Shown here: piece after piece, positions 8,419-16,230 of the stretch
Layout of the letters: each line of letters starts with the position of its first letter
Numbering within the stretch: the stretch's first letter is position 1
Assembly (NCBI GenBank): GCA_013298955.1
Contig: JAAFJT010000031.1
Location: forward strand, 1 to 44,168
Direction of reading: 5' to 3'
DNA: 44,168 nucleotides
Source: Chitinophagales bacterium
Lineage (GTDB): Bacteria > Bacteroidota > Bacteroidia > Chitinophagales > Saprospiraceae
Position numbers and translations under genes: made by a program
The notes under the pieces: model-generated
What the model was told of the DNA's origin: nothing
Seen by the model: the letters and a program-made list of their open reading frames with translations, nothing else
Databases searched by the model: none

Positions 8419-9087
8419 TTATTTATCTTTTTTTCGATTAAAGGTATAGACATTAATTTTTAAATAGCCAAAGGCTTTAAACAGGTCTCGTTGTTGGTTT
8501 TCGTTTTTCAACATGACGCTGAAATGATAAATTTTACTGCCATCTTTATCGCGTTCAACCCCTTCCAAGGTCTCATATTTGCAATATTCTGACATGATTT
8601 GTTTGAAATCATCACTTAAAAAAACCCAATCTTCGCCTTTTAATTTTAGATTCCAAATCGGTAAATGAGAGAAATGAAACGGCGAAAAGCGAATGAGGAA
8701 AGCCACTGTACAGAAAAACAACGTGCCAAGAATGGCAATTCGCCATCCATATAAGCCACACGCAATGCCCGCGCCCAAAGCAGCAAATACAAAAATCATA
8801 TCGCGCGGATTCCGCAAAGTTGTTCGGAATTGAACCACCGTCAACGCGCCTAACATGCCCAATCCAGAGGCTACATTGTCCCCAATCGCTTGTAAAACCA
8901 TCGTTGCGATGAGCGCACTGAGGATGAATGTTTGCATGAGTCCGTAATGCCTCACTGTACTAAACGTCGTTTTTTCGTAAGTAAAGGCAACTAAGGCGGA
9001 GAGTAAAAACGATAATATGAATGTAAATAGCACCATTTCCAAAGTCGGATTCTCGATTTTGGAATAGGTAGAAAAAAAATCTAACAT
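8419..9087 (-). CDS. DUF4956-family integral membrane protein
   Basis: This 222-aa protein has about four predicted transmembrane segments in its first 145 residues (around 17-36, 50-67, 98-115 and 117-135). Between them lies the conserved stretch SGLGMLGALTVVQFRTTLRNPRDMIF, which identifies the DUF4956 family. The C-terminal 80 residues form a soluble domain. The family is often seen beside VTC-type polyphosphate polymerases; none is present here. It is the first gene of a group with a HlyD-type adaptor and, further on, a TolC-like protein, so an inner membrane role in a tripartite assembly is possible. That role is inference. Its own promoter is at 9199-9229. Confidence 0.85.
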   Translation of the reverse strand: MLDFFSTYSKIENPTLEMVLFTFILSFLLSALVAFTYEKTTFSTVRHYGLMQTFILSALIATMVLQAIGDNVASGLGMLGALTVVQFRTTLRNPRDMIFVFAALGAGIACGLYGWRIAILGTLFFCTVAFLIRFSPFHFSHLPIWNLKLKGEDWVFLSDDFKQIMSEYCKYETLEGVERDKDGSKIYHFSVMLKNENQQRDLFKAFGYLKINVYTFNRKKDK

Positions 9088-9198
9088 TTAATTTATTGGT
9101 TTGAATGTACTTATGTGATACACTTTATCAGTTTCCAAAAAATAGTTGATTATTCACGGTCTGTTTTATAAAACACAGTATATAGATTCGATTTTGGT

Positions 9199-9229
9199 CA
9201 AAAATACTTATAGAAGATAGTACTTCAAA
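9199..9229 (-). promoter_or_regulatory. Promoter of the DUF4956-HlyD group
   Basis: On the minus strand TTTG (9226-9229), a 19-bp spacer and TATTTTTG (9199-9206) form a near-ideal Bacteroidota -33/-7 promoter. The leader would be about 105 nt. The remainder of the 9088-9487 gap is AT-rich and holds no gene or repeat that I recognise. Confidence 0.65.
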
Positions 9230-9487
9230 TTCATAAATCGTGCCATTTGCTTAATAAGATTTAAACGCTCTAAAATGGTTTTTTTTCAATATTGTGACAA
9301 TATAAGTTTGCGAATCGCTGAACGAATACAGATGCATCGTAGCCGCGTTGCTAACTTGATTACAAAGTTACAAGAAAAAAAAAGCACTTATTGTAAAAAA
9401 AGGGTTTTAAAGTAAAATTATATCTTTTGGGTTACAAGTTACATGAAGCCTTAATTTATAATCAATTACGATATATAAATGATTGAT

Positions 9488-9829
9488 TTAAAATTGCCAT
9501 TCCGCTTCTACTGGGGGACTGGTATAGATTTTTCGAGTACGCACGCGTTCCAATTGACGCTCCCAGACCAAGCGCGCCAAACCGACAGCAGGTGATTCGG
9601 GGTGAAAAGGAGCGAGTACCATTTGGATTTTATGCTCATCAATATCTAAGCGGTACATCAATCCAAACAATTTGTCAGTTTGATGTACCAACATATGCGC
9701 AATTACGTCCGCGAGATAAGCTAAAAAAGCGGTTCTATCTCGCGGTTCTTGGGTCGCTAATTCAAAATCATGACTGATGAGCGATACTACAGGTTGCAAT
9801 AATGGGTTGTTATGCTGTATTTCTAACAT
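9488..9829 (-). CDS. Hypothetical protein, 113 aa
   Basis: I do not recognise this protein. It is soluble and predicted helical, with a central segment LADVIAHMLVHQTDKLFGLMYRLD, a histidine-rich stretch (AHMLVHQTD, DEHKIQ) and a C-terminal WERQLERVRTRK helix. Base composition and codon use match the neighbours and the start context is A-rich, so it is probably a real gene. It shares a strand with a 56-codon gene 31 bp upstream and the two may form a small operon. No function is proposed. Confidence 0.6.
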   Translation of the reverse strand: MLEIQHNNPLLQPVVSLISHDFELATQEPRDRTAFLAYLADVIAHMLVHQTDKLFGLMYRLDIDEHKIQMVLAPFHPESPAVGLARLVWERQLERVRTRKIYTSPPVEAEWQF

Positions 9830-9860
9830 TTTTTTAAAATTTTACGCCCTTTAAAAGTGC

Positions 9861-10031
9861 TTATTTTACCCAATCGTTTTTGTAGGCTGCATACCCGAAA
9901 TTCATTAATGGCTTTTCACCATAATATTTCATTTCTAATTCGCCTATTTTTTGAACCCCCAAATCTGTTTGAGCATCGTAAATCAAAAAGGCTGTATCTG
10001 CAAGAACGGGTTGTAAATTAAAATGCATCAT
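9861..10031 (-). CDS. Hypothetical small protein, 56 aa
   Basis: This is an unrecognised small protein (MMHFNLQPVLADTAFLIYDA...). The open frame extends to an ATG at 10055, but the tandem ATGs at 10031/10028 are better candidates because the upstream residues are of low quality. There is no signal peptide or membrane segment. The composition (KIGELEMKYYGEKP) looks like a folded beta-rich protein. It precedes the 113-aa hypothetical gene on the same strand, so the two could be co-expressed. Confidence 0.45.
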   Translation of the reverse strand: MMHFNLQPVLADTAFLIYDAQTDLGVQKIGELEMKYYGEKPLMNFGYAAYKNDWVK

Positions 10032-10231
10032 TTTTATAATCTCGGATGATAACAAATAAAAAATCCAAAAGGTTTTTCAAATGTTTACGAGTGGCATAAA
10101 AGGCAAAGGTTGAAATAGCACCCTATGTGAAAAACTTTATGGCAGTATAAATGGTTTTACAACTATTATAAGTCGAAAAACGGTAAAAAGAGCATTAATT
10201 TCTTGTTGTAATAATGATAAATCACTTTTAT

Positions 10232-12217
10232 ATGAAAAAAGCAACCCTATTCTTCATCCTTTTAACAGCCAAGCTCATGGCTCAAAATCCTATTGATTCC
10301 TATCCTGTTTATGATGGCGCGGATTTAGGTTGCACTTATACGGCGCAATCTACCTTTTTTCGGGTTTGGTCGCCTATTGCCAAGTCGGTTCAATTGCGTT
10401 TTTACAAAACCGATTTGCCCAAAGAGCGCGATGTGGATTTAATCGAAATGGTCGAAATGCAGGCTGCCGAAAAAGGCACTTGGACGTTTCGGGCGGTAGG
10501 CAATCGCGTTGGTCAATATTATACGTACCAAGTCAAAACGGATAGCGCGACGTTGAAAGAAGTGCCTGACCTCTATGCAAAGGCGGTCGGCGCGAATGGC
10601 AGGCGTGCGCAAATCATTGATTTTCAACAAGCTGCGCCCCCAAAATGGGCAGATGACCAGTCCCCTGTTTTCAAACAAAAAACGGATGCCATCATTTATG
10701 AATTGCATGTGCGCGATGCTACGATTCATCCTGCTTCGGGCGTAAAAAACAAAGGCAAATTCATCGGTTTGACTGAAAAAAAGACGAAAACACCCAGTGG
10801 CTTCACGACAGGTTTGGATTATATCGCTGATTTGGGGGTGACGCATGTGCAAATTCTGCCCATGTATGATTATTTTACCGTAGATGAAATCGCTCCTTTT
10901 GACCCCAAATCGTATAATTGGGGTTATGACCCGTTGAATTATAACGCGCCTGAAGGCAATTATGCAACGAATCCGCATGATGGCGCAGTGCGCGTTACCG
11001 AATTGCGACAGATGATTCAACGTTTTCATAAAAAAGGATTACGGGTAGTGATGGATGTGGTTTATAATCATACAATGTTTGGTGCGGAGTCTTATTTTCA
11101 TCAATTAGTCCCAAATTATTACCATCGCGTTTCGGAAAAGGGACAATTTTCTAATGCTTCTGGTTGCGGTAATGAAACGGCTTCGGAACGCCCGATGATG
11201 CGCAAATTCATGTTAGAGAGCTTAATACACTGGGTTGAAAATTATCATATTGATGGATTCCGATTTGATTTGATGGGGATTCACGATATAGAAACAATGA
11301 ATTATATTTCAGAAGCCCTCCATAAAATCAAACCCGATATTTTGTTATACGGCGAAGGCTGGACGGCGGGCGATTCGCCTTTGGCAGAAAATCGGCGTTC
11401 TTTGAAAAAATATGCGCATCGATTGGATAAAATCGGCGTATTCAGTGATGATATGCGGGATGGTTTGAAAGGTTCTGTTTTTGAAAAATTGGATAAAGGT
11501 TTTGTGTCAGGCAAGGCGGGTATGGAAGCCTCTATTCAATTTGGAGTGGTTGCTGGCGTTTCGCATCCAAATGTAGAAGTGTCCAAAGTGGTTTATACCA
11601 AAGAAAATTGGGCAGCAGAGCCGCATCATTGCATCAATTACGTCGAATGCCATGACAATCATACCCTTTGGGATAAATTGGCGATTTCTAATGCGAATGA
11701 TTCCGAAGCAACTCGACAAAAAATGCACCGTTTGGCAAATACCATTGTGTTGACTTCTCAAGGGATTTCGTTTTTACATGCAGGTTCTGAATTTTTGCGG
11801 ACGAAACAAGGCGAAGAAAATTCGTATAAATCGCCGGATGACATCAATTATTTGGATTGGGAACGGGCGGCTAAAAATAAAATTTCGATTGATTATTTTA
11901 AAAAATTAATTGCTTTGCGTCGGAATCATCCTGCGTTTCGGATGCCCACCGCAACAGCCATTCGCGAAAATTTGCAATTTTTGAAAACAGAGGCGGGCAT
12001 TGTTGCCTACACGCTGAATGGTGCAAAAGCGGGCGATAAATGGAAAGAAATGATTGTTATTTATAATGCCACCCAACAATCAGCTCCCATCCCTTTGCCC
12101 GAAGGCAAATGGAAAGTCATTTTGGATGGAGAACGCATTATGGAAAAAGGCATTCACGATTTTAAAGGAACTCGGTATTACGCGCCCGCGCTTTCAGCAA
12201 TTATTTTGGCGCGGTAA
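10232..12217 (+). CDS. pulA: Type I pullulanase (GH13), exported
   Basis: This protein of about 661 aa hydrolyses alpha-1,6 branch linkages of pullulan, glycogen or starch. I choose the ATG at 10232 because it gives a clean signal peptide (MKKATLFFILLTAKLMAQ); an in-frame ATG at 10214 would add six residues. After an N-terminal CBM48-like domain (FFRVWSPIAKSVQLRFYKTD) comes the GH13 barrel. It contains the pullulanase signature YNWGYDP, DVVYNHT, GFRFDLMGIHD (nucleophile Asp), LYGEGW (acid Glu) and ECHDNHTLWDK (transition-state Asp), then a C-terminal beta domain. It is a lone plus-strand gene with no susC/susD pair nearby. Confidence 0.93.
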   Translation: MKKATLFFILLTAKLMAQNPIDSYPVYDGADLGCTYTAQSTFFRVWSPIAKSVQLRFYKTDLPKERDVDLIEMVEMQAAEKGTWTFRAVGNRVGQYYTYQVKTDSATLKEVPDLYAKAVGANGRRAQIIDFQQAAPPKWADDQSPVFKQKTDAIIYELHVRDATIHPASGVKNKGKFIGLTEKKTKTPSGFTTGLDYIADLGVTHVQILPMYDYFTVDEIAPFDPKSYNWGYDPLNYNAPEGNYATNPHDGAVRVTELRQMIQRFHKKGLRVVMDVVYNHTMFGAESYFHQLVPNYYHRVSEKGQFSNASGCGNETASERPMMRKFMLESLIHWVENYHIDGFRFDLMGIHDIETMNYISEALHKIKPDILLYGEGWTAGDSPLAENRRSLKKYAHRLDKIGVFSDDMRDGLKGSVFEKLDKGFVSGKAGMEASIQFGVVAGVSHPNVEVSKVVYTKENWAAEPHHCINYVECHDNHTLWDKLAISNANDSEATRQKMHRLANTIVLTSQGISFLHAGSEFLRTKQGEENSYKSPDDINYLDWERAAKNKISIDYFKKLIALRRNHPAFRMPTATAIRENLQFLKTEAGIVAYTLNGAKAGDKWKEMIVIYNATQQSAPIPLPEGKWKVILDGERIMEKGIHDFKGTRYYAPALSAIILAR

Positions 12218-12245
12218 ATCCAATAATTCGTTTTCAACTGCCCGC

Positions 12246-12318
12246 ACTTTTTCAATAATTTGTTTTTAAAGGAAGCGAAAAGTGCGGACGGTTTCAACTG
12301 TTCGCACTTTGCACAACA
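12246..12318. terminator. Hairpin cluster between convergent genes
   Basis: ccgcacttttt (from about 12242) pairs with gaaaagtgcgg (about 12278-12288), and a third copy, cgcactttgc, follows at 12303-12312. It lies between the convergent pullulanase and LysM genes and probably terminates both. The same CGCACTTT word forms the terminator after dnaB (30291-30330). Confidence 0.55.
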
Positions 12319-12324
12319 ATTCAA

Positions 12325-13923
12325 TTACTTAACGCGTAATTTCTGTCCTTCCACAATCACGTTATCTTTCATTCGATTCAATCGTTTTAATGTATCTACA
12401 TCCATTCCATATTTTCGAGAAATGCCAAATAAAGTTTCGCCAGAACGCACCATATGGTAATCTAAAATGGATTTTTGCGCCGTTTTCGGTAAATAATAAG
12501 GTGTAATAGCTCCTTTTGGCTGTTGTTTAGAGGGTACATAAGTCGTTACGCGCTGCTCTTGTGCTTTTGCGAGACTCGGTGTACTCATTTTTGCAGGTTT
12601 GATAGGAGTCAATTTCCGCGCTAAAGTCGGCTCTGAATGGATATATTCATGTCGAATGACAGCACTTTCAGGCACCACTGTACTCGTAACAGGCATTCCA
12701 TCAGACGTGTAAACAATGTTACTCATTGAAACCGAACCACTCGTATAAGTCGGCGAATGCGTCGGCGCACTATAATGCGCAGGCGCAGCAGGAGTCGTAT
12801 TACTGTAATATTGTGGCACAATCGCAGGTAATTCGCCCGAAGGCGTTTTATCGTTTTCTTCCCGATTGAAAACAGATGAATTAGGTTCTGTAAAACCATT
12901 GTTATTTATGCTTGAACGATTGCGCAAAGCTCTTTCAGCAGTGGTTTCCTGCATTGAAAAGGCATCTTCTGCGGCTTCTGCAATAGGTTTGCGCAACATA
13001 ATTCGTTGACCAGCAGCAGGTTGTGCGCCCATGACCAATCCATTTCTTTTATATAAATCTTTTAAACGAATCCCATACATTTGTGCGATTTGGTGCATAT
13101 TTTCCCCAAATTTCACTTGATGATAGGCAAAAGAATTATCATGCGAATAGGATTTTTTGGGTTGTAAATAAATCGGCGTACCAACTGCGAACGGTGCATT
13201 TGTTGCCACAAGGTCTAAATCATTGTATTGACACAATTTGCTGAGTTTAATATCATATTTTCCAGCAATTTGTTCCAAACTCTGACCCAATTCCGTATAA
13301 ACCACTTTGACGCGATTATTGTGTTGAAAACCCGTTTTTAAAAAGGCTTCTTCATTGCGCATTTCCTCTTGGGAAATATTATCGAAACGATTCAACTTGT
13401 AATCTTCAATCAAGTGAGTTAATTGAGTTGCGTACCCTTTTTGTTGCGGATGCAACGTTTGTTCGATGCCATAAGCCCATGCTTGATAGTCTTTTCGGGG
13501 CAATTTAAACAAAAAACCAAACCGATTGGCTCGATTCGGGCGACTCAAAAATGCAGCAAAATCTTCAAAAGAGGCTTCTTTCGACCGATATTGTCGAAAA
13601 CAAGAGGTTATCAAATCGCCATTCGCATCATATTCATCTGCCATGACTTCATAGGTTTCACCCGACCAATCATTGCCACATTTGAGGGCAAAATGATTGT
13701 TGCCGCGCAAAACTAAATGGTTTTTACCTGCATTGCCCTCCAAAATGGCTTGGGATAACAAGATACTCGCAGGAATACCTGTCTGTTCGGCAACTCGAAC
13801 CGCTATTTTTTGATGTTGCTGAACATAGGGCATTATATCGTCTGCGGATTGCGCCCTGCTGTGCTGCATGCCTAAAAGCAGCAACACCGTTACAGATAGG
13901 AACGGAAAATAGGAATGCTTCAT
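12325..13923 (-). CDS. Exported glucosaminidase (GH73-like) with LysM repeats
   Basis: This 532-aa protein has a signal peptide ending in HSRAQ (about residue 25). A glucosaminidase domain covers residues 30-175: GIPASILLSQAILEGNAGKN contains the catalytic-type Glu, followed by NNHFALKCG and the conserved FRQYRSKEASFEDFAAFL. LysM-type modules lie at about 205-245 (degenerate), 270-315 (YHQVKFGENMHQIAQMYGI) and the C-terminus (YHMVRSGETLFGISRKYGM). A Pro/Thr/Ser-rich linker (about 330-480) separates the last module. It should bind and cleave peptidoglycan during wall turnover or cell separation. A minus-strand TATCTTTG box lies 37 bp upstream. Confidence 0.88.
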   Translation of the reverse strand: MKHSYFPFLSVTVLLLLGMQHSRAQSADDIMPYVQQHQKIAVRVAEQTGIPASILLSQAILEGNAGKNHLVLRGNNHFALKCGNDWSGETYEVMADEYDANGDLITSCFRQYRSKEASFEDFAAFLSRPNRANRFGFLFKLPRKDYQAWAYGIEQTLHPQQKGYATQLTHLIEDYKLNRFDNISQEEMRNEEAFLKTGFQHNNRVKVVYTELGQSLEQIAGKYDIKLSKLCQYNDLDLVATNAPFAVGTPIYLQPKKSYSHDNSFAYHQVKFGENMHQIAQMYGIRLKDLYKRNGLVMGAQPAAGQRIMLRKPIAEAAEDAFSMQETTAERALRNRSSINNNGFTEPNSSVFNREENDKTPSGELPAIVPQYYSNTTPAAPAHYSAPTHSPTYTSGSVSMSNIVYTSDGMPVTSTVVPESAVIRHEYIHSEPTLARKLTPIKPAKMSTPSLAKAQEQRVTTYVPSKQQPKGAITPYYLPKTAQKSILDYHMVRSGETLFGISRKYGMDVDTLKRLNRMKDNVIVEGQKLRVK

Positions 13924-13959
13924 AGTACGGATATTTGTTATGTTTTTTGATAGTAGCTA

Positions 13960-13990
13960 CAAAGATAAGGAGATTCGATTTATTTGTAAA
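13960..13990 (-). promoter_or_regulatory. Promoter of the glucosaminidase/LysM gene
   Basis: On the minus strand TTTA (13987-13990), a 19-bp spacer and TATCTTTG (13960-13967) match the -33/-7 layout with one mismatch in the -33 element. The leader would be about 30 nt. Confidence 0.55.
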
Positions 13991-14064
13991 GGGGTATGAA
14001 TCCTTTTTTTTTAATTTTTTTTTGTAATATATAAATGGAATTGTATGATACTTTATTCCTAATT

Positions 14065-14320
14065 CAATAAAGTACGCCAATACGCTGCCCAAGTCCAATC
14101 ATCTCCAAACCAGCCGCCCTCATGTGCATTCGTCATTTTGATATTCATAAAAATCAAAATTAAAGCTGTCAAGATACCCATTGTTTTTATCCAATAAAGT
14201 ACGCCAATACGCTGCCCAAGTCCAATCATCTCCAAACCAGCCGCCCTCATGTGCATTCGTCATTTTGATATTCATAAAAATCAAAATTAAAGCTGTCAAG
14301 ATACCCATTGTTTTTATCCA
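14065..14320. repeat. Exact 127-bp tandem duplication
   Basis: Bases 14065-14193 and 14192-14320 are identical (129 bp, period 127). The repeat covers the last codons of the upstream membrane-protein gene plus its stop region. Because 127 is not a multiple of three, the gene is read into the second copy in a shifted frame. The lack of any difference between copies implies a very recent event or an assembly artefact. Confidence 0.95.
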
Positions 14321-15448
14321 TAATTTTTGTTTGAATAAAAAATCGAATAGATAAGCCATTGGTAATGAAAAGAATGGCATATATTCTACAAAACTGCGTT
14401 GTCCATGTGCGCCGCCAAACCACCACATGCACCAACTTCCAAATACATAAGACATGAGTAAAAATAACATACCTATTAACCAACCATTCATTTTTTGATG
14501 CCAAATGGACAAAATAATCCCCAAAACAACCATTCCCATCATCGGCGTATATGGAAAAAGTCCATTCAAAACATCAAACCAAACGTTGTACATTTTGGAA
14601 TGATACCAATCAAAACCTGCATTTTCATACGAATACATGACGGGTTTTCCAAATAGGTATTGCCAATACAGCATTTGTGGCAACATGGGTATTAAAATGC
14701 CCAACAAAGCAACCCAAAAATAACGCAAGTGTTGTATCCAAAATCGAAAACGATTGAATCCGTTTTCCATTGAATAACAATCATATAGCAATAAAAATAA
14801 AAAAATACTCGCATTCGTCGGGCGAATCAAAACGATGAATCCGTATAATAAGGACATCCAAAAAGTACTGCGTTTGGTAATATTTTGGAGGAAAATGGGT
14901 GTATAATAGATGAAAATGGAGATGAGCGCGAACGAATAAATATGCGAATATCCCGGTTGCCGAATCGTATAATAGAGTGCGTTTGAACCTATCGTCAAAC
15001 TCGCCAAAGCCAAATAAATCACCCATTGGGATTCAAAATGTCGTTTTAAGGTCTGAAAAAGGAAAAAAATGCCCAATACGAAGTAAAAACTCGCCGCTAA
15101 CAAAATACTTACGCCATAATCTTCCGTATAAGCGAGATTCAAAGGCAGCCCTTGAATTTGCCGAGAAAGGTGCGCCATCAAAAAAAAAGGGGATTCTAAA
15201 AACGCCGTTCCATACGTAAATTTAGTAAACACCTTGTTATGAGGCGGCAAATAATGAATCGTTCCCGAATCTCGACAGGGAATTTGTTGGAAACTGCCAT
15301 GCACGAAAAGCGCGGGCAAATAGATGTAATATCCTTCTGCATCCGTCCAAATATAACGCAAATGATGATTTTCATTGTTGATTAAAACCGAACCCCAAAT
15401 GTAAAAAACGGGTATCAGCAATGACCAAATCCAATTTTTTTTTAACAT
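14120..15448 (-). CDS. Polytopic membrane protein, probable GT-C-type glycosyltransferase, with altered C-terminus
   Basis: This protein of about 442 aa starts at the ATG at 15446-15448 (MLKKNWIWSLLIPVFYIWG); the open frame runs further into repeat DNA. About ten hydrophobic segments are visible. An early acidic loop (WTDAEGYYIYLPALF) before the second helix resembles the first loop of GT-C/ArnT/PMT-like glycosyltransferases that use lipid-linked sugars; that assignment is tentative. The normal end would be WAAYWRTLLN followed by TAG. The 127-bp tandem duplication replaces this with WRTLLDKNNGYLDSF... and a stop at 14120, adding about 21 unrelated residues. The original end survives unused in the second copy. 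Confidence 0.7.
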   Translation of the reverse strand: MLKKNWIWSLLIPVFYIWGSVLINNENHHLRYIWTDAEGYYIYLPALFVHGSFQQIPCRDSGTIHYLPPHNKVFTKFTYGTAFLESPFFLMAHLSRQIQGLPLNLAYTEDYGVSILLAASFYFVLGIFFLFQTLKRHFESQWVIYLALASLTIGSNALYYTIRQPGYSHIYSFALISIFIYYTPIFLQNITKRSTFWMSLLYGFIVLIRPTNASIFLFLLLYDCYSMENGFNRFRFWIQHLRYFWVALLGILIPMLPQMLYWQYLFGKPVMYSYENAGFDWYHSKMYNVWFDVLNGLFPYTPMMGMVVLGIILSIWHQKMNGWLIGMLFLLMSYVFGSWCMWWFGGAHGQRSFVEYMPFFSLPMAYLFDFLFKQKLWIKTMGILTALILIFMNIKMTNAHEGGWFGDDWTWAAYWRTLLDKNNGYLDSFNFDFYEYQNDECT

Positions 15449-15466
15449 AAATGATTGATAATTAAA

Positions 15467-15674
15467 CACATAGTTTACATAGAAGGACATAGGACACATA
15501 GAAGGATATAGAAGGATATAGGACACATAGAAGGATATAGCTCACATAGGACACATAGAAGGACATAGCTCACATAGGAAGACATAGAAGGACATTCTTT
15601 TTGAGGATGCAAGTATCCTCAAAAAGAATGCCCTCCCCTATGTGTCCTATGTCTTCCTATGTGAGCTATGTGTT
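15467..15674. repeat. R3 hairpin (CACATAG words), copy 1, expanded left arm
   Basis: The left side (15467-15592) is a tandem run of about thirteen 9-10-nt words ending in ACATAG or ATATAG (ggacacatag, gaaggatatag, gctcacatag). The tip is a perfect 16-bp stem (15593-15608 with 15615-15630, cattctttttgaggat). The right side (15631-15674) pairs with the nearest left words, for example 15568-15588 with 15648-15668, exactly. It fills most of the 15449-15835 gap. Confidence 0.85.
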
Positions 15675-15703
15675 ATTTTTTTGAGCGTACGCAGCCGCTT
15701 CCA

Positions 15704-15814
15704 TTAGGACGTGCGACAAAGCGGCACTTGATTCACAATCGCCGCGCCGTCCATGATTTTGCCTTCGCTTGCCAATTTTTCGTTGAAACGCGCTTCTAAA
15801 TTTGCTGAGGTCAT
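15704..15814 (-). CDS. Possible 36-aa peptide or gene remnant
   Basis: An open frame of 36 codons (MTSANLEARFNEKLASEGKI..., ending PLCRTS) lies 21 bp downstream of rbfA on the same strand. An in-frame stop just upstream fixes the ATG. Base composition is GC-rich like coding DNA of this genome, unlike the surrounding repeat. It could be a small gene or the 5' remnant of a longer gene cut off by the R3 repeat. I do not recognise the family. Confidence 0.25.
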   Translation of the reverse strand: MTSANLEARFNEKLASEGKIMDGAAIVNQVPLCRTS

Positions 15815-15835
15815 TCCTTATACACTTGATTCCAA

Positions 15836-16213
15836 TTATTTATCCTCTTTTCCCATTTGTCCGTCTCGGTGCAGGCGGCTCATCAATTCTTCTACCCGAT
15901 ACATTTCATCAATCGTATCATCCAAATAGAAAGCAATTTCTGGGATAATGCGTACCAATTTCCGGATGCGCTGCCCCAAAGCTTGGCGCAAACGAATGAT
16001 TTCGGTTTCCAACATCAATAAAGGTTCTTGTTTATTTTCGGTATTGAACACGCTCAAATAAATCTTCGCTAATGCCAAATCGGGCGACATATGTACGGTC
16101 GTCACCGTCACTAACACGTCATGCCCGTACAGATAACCGCCTTCTTGTTGCAATACAATACTGAAATTGCGTTTGATTAACTCCGCAACTTGCTTTTGTC
16201 TTTTACTTTCCAT
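15836..16213 (-). CDS. rbfA: Ribosome-binding factor A
   Basis: This 125-aa protein has the RbfA KH-like fold signature: MESKRQKQVAELIKRNFSIV at the start, then VTVTTVHMSPDLALAKIYLSVF, and RKLVRIIPEIAFYLDDTIDE near the end. RbfA binds the 30S subunit during 16S rRNA 5'-end maturation and cold adaptation. Length is normal. It lies 17 bp downstream of the hydantoinase-like gene on the same strand and may be co-transcribed with it. No other translation genes are adjacent. Confidence 0.93.
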   Translation of the reverse strand: MESKRQKQVAELIKRNFSIVLQQEGGYLYGHDVLVTVTTVHMSPDLALAKIYLSVFNTENKQEPLLMLETEIIRLRQALGQRIRKLVRIIPEIAFYLDDTIDEMYRVEELMSRLHRDGQMGKEDK

Positions 16214-16230
16214 TTAAAATATTTTTACTT

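Noticed and set aside
10439-11029. 196-codon open frame opposite the pullulanase
   Set aside because: It is antisense to the catalytic barrel of a clear pullulanase; shadow frame.
15467-15592. Tandem words considered as a CRISPR array
   Set aside because: Units are 9-10 nt with no spacers and no cas genes nearby; the structure is a word-based tandem repeat forming a hairpin arm.
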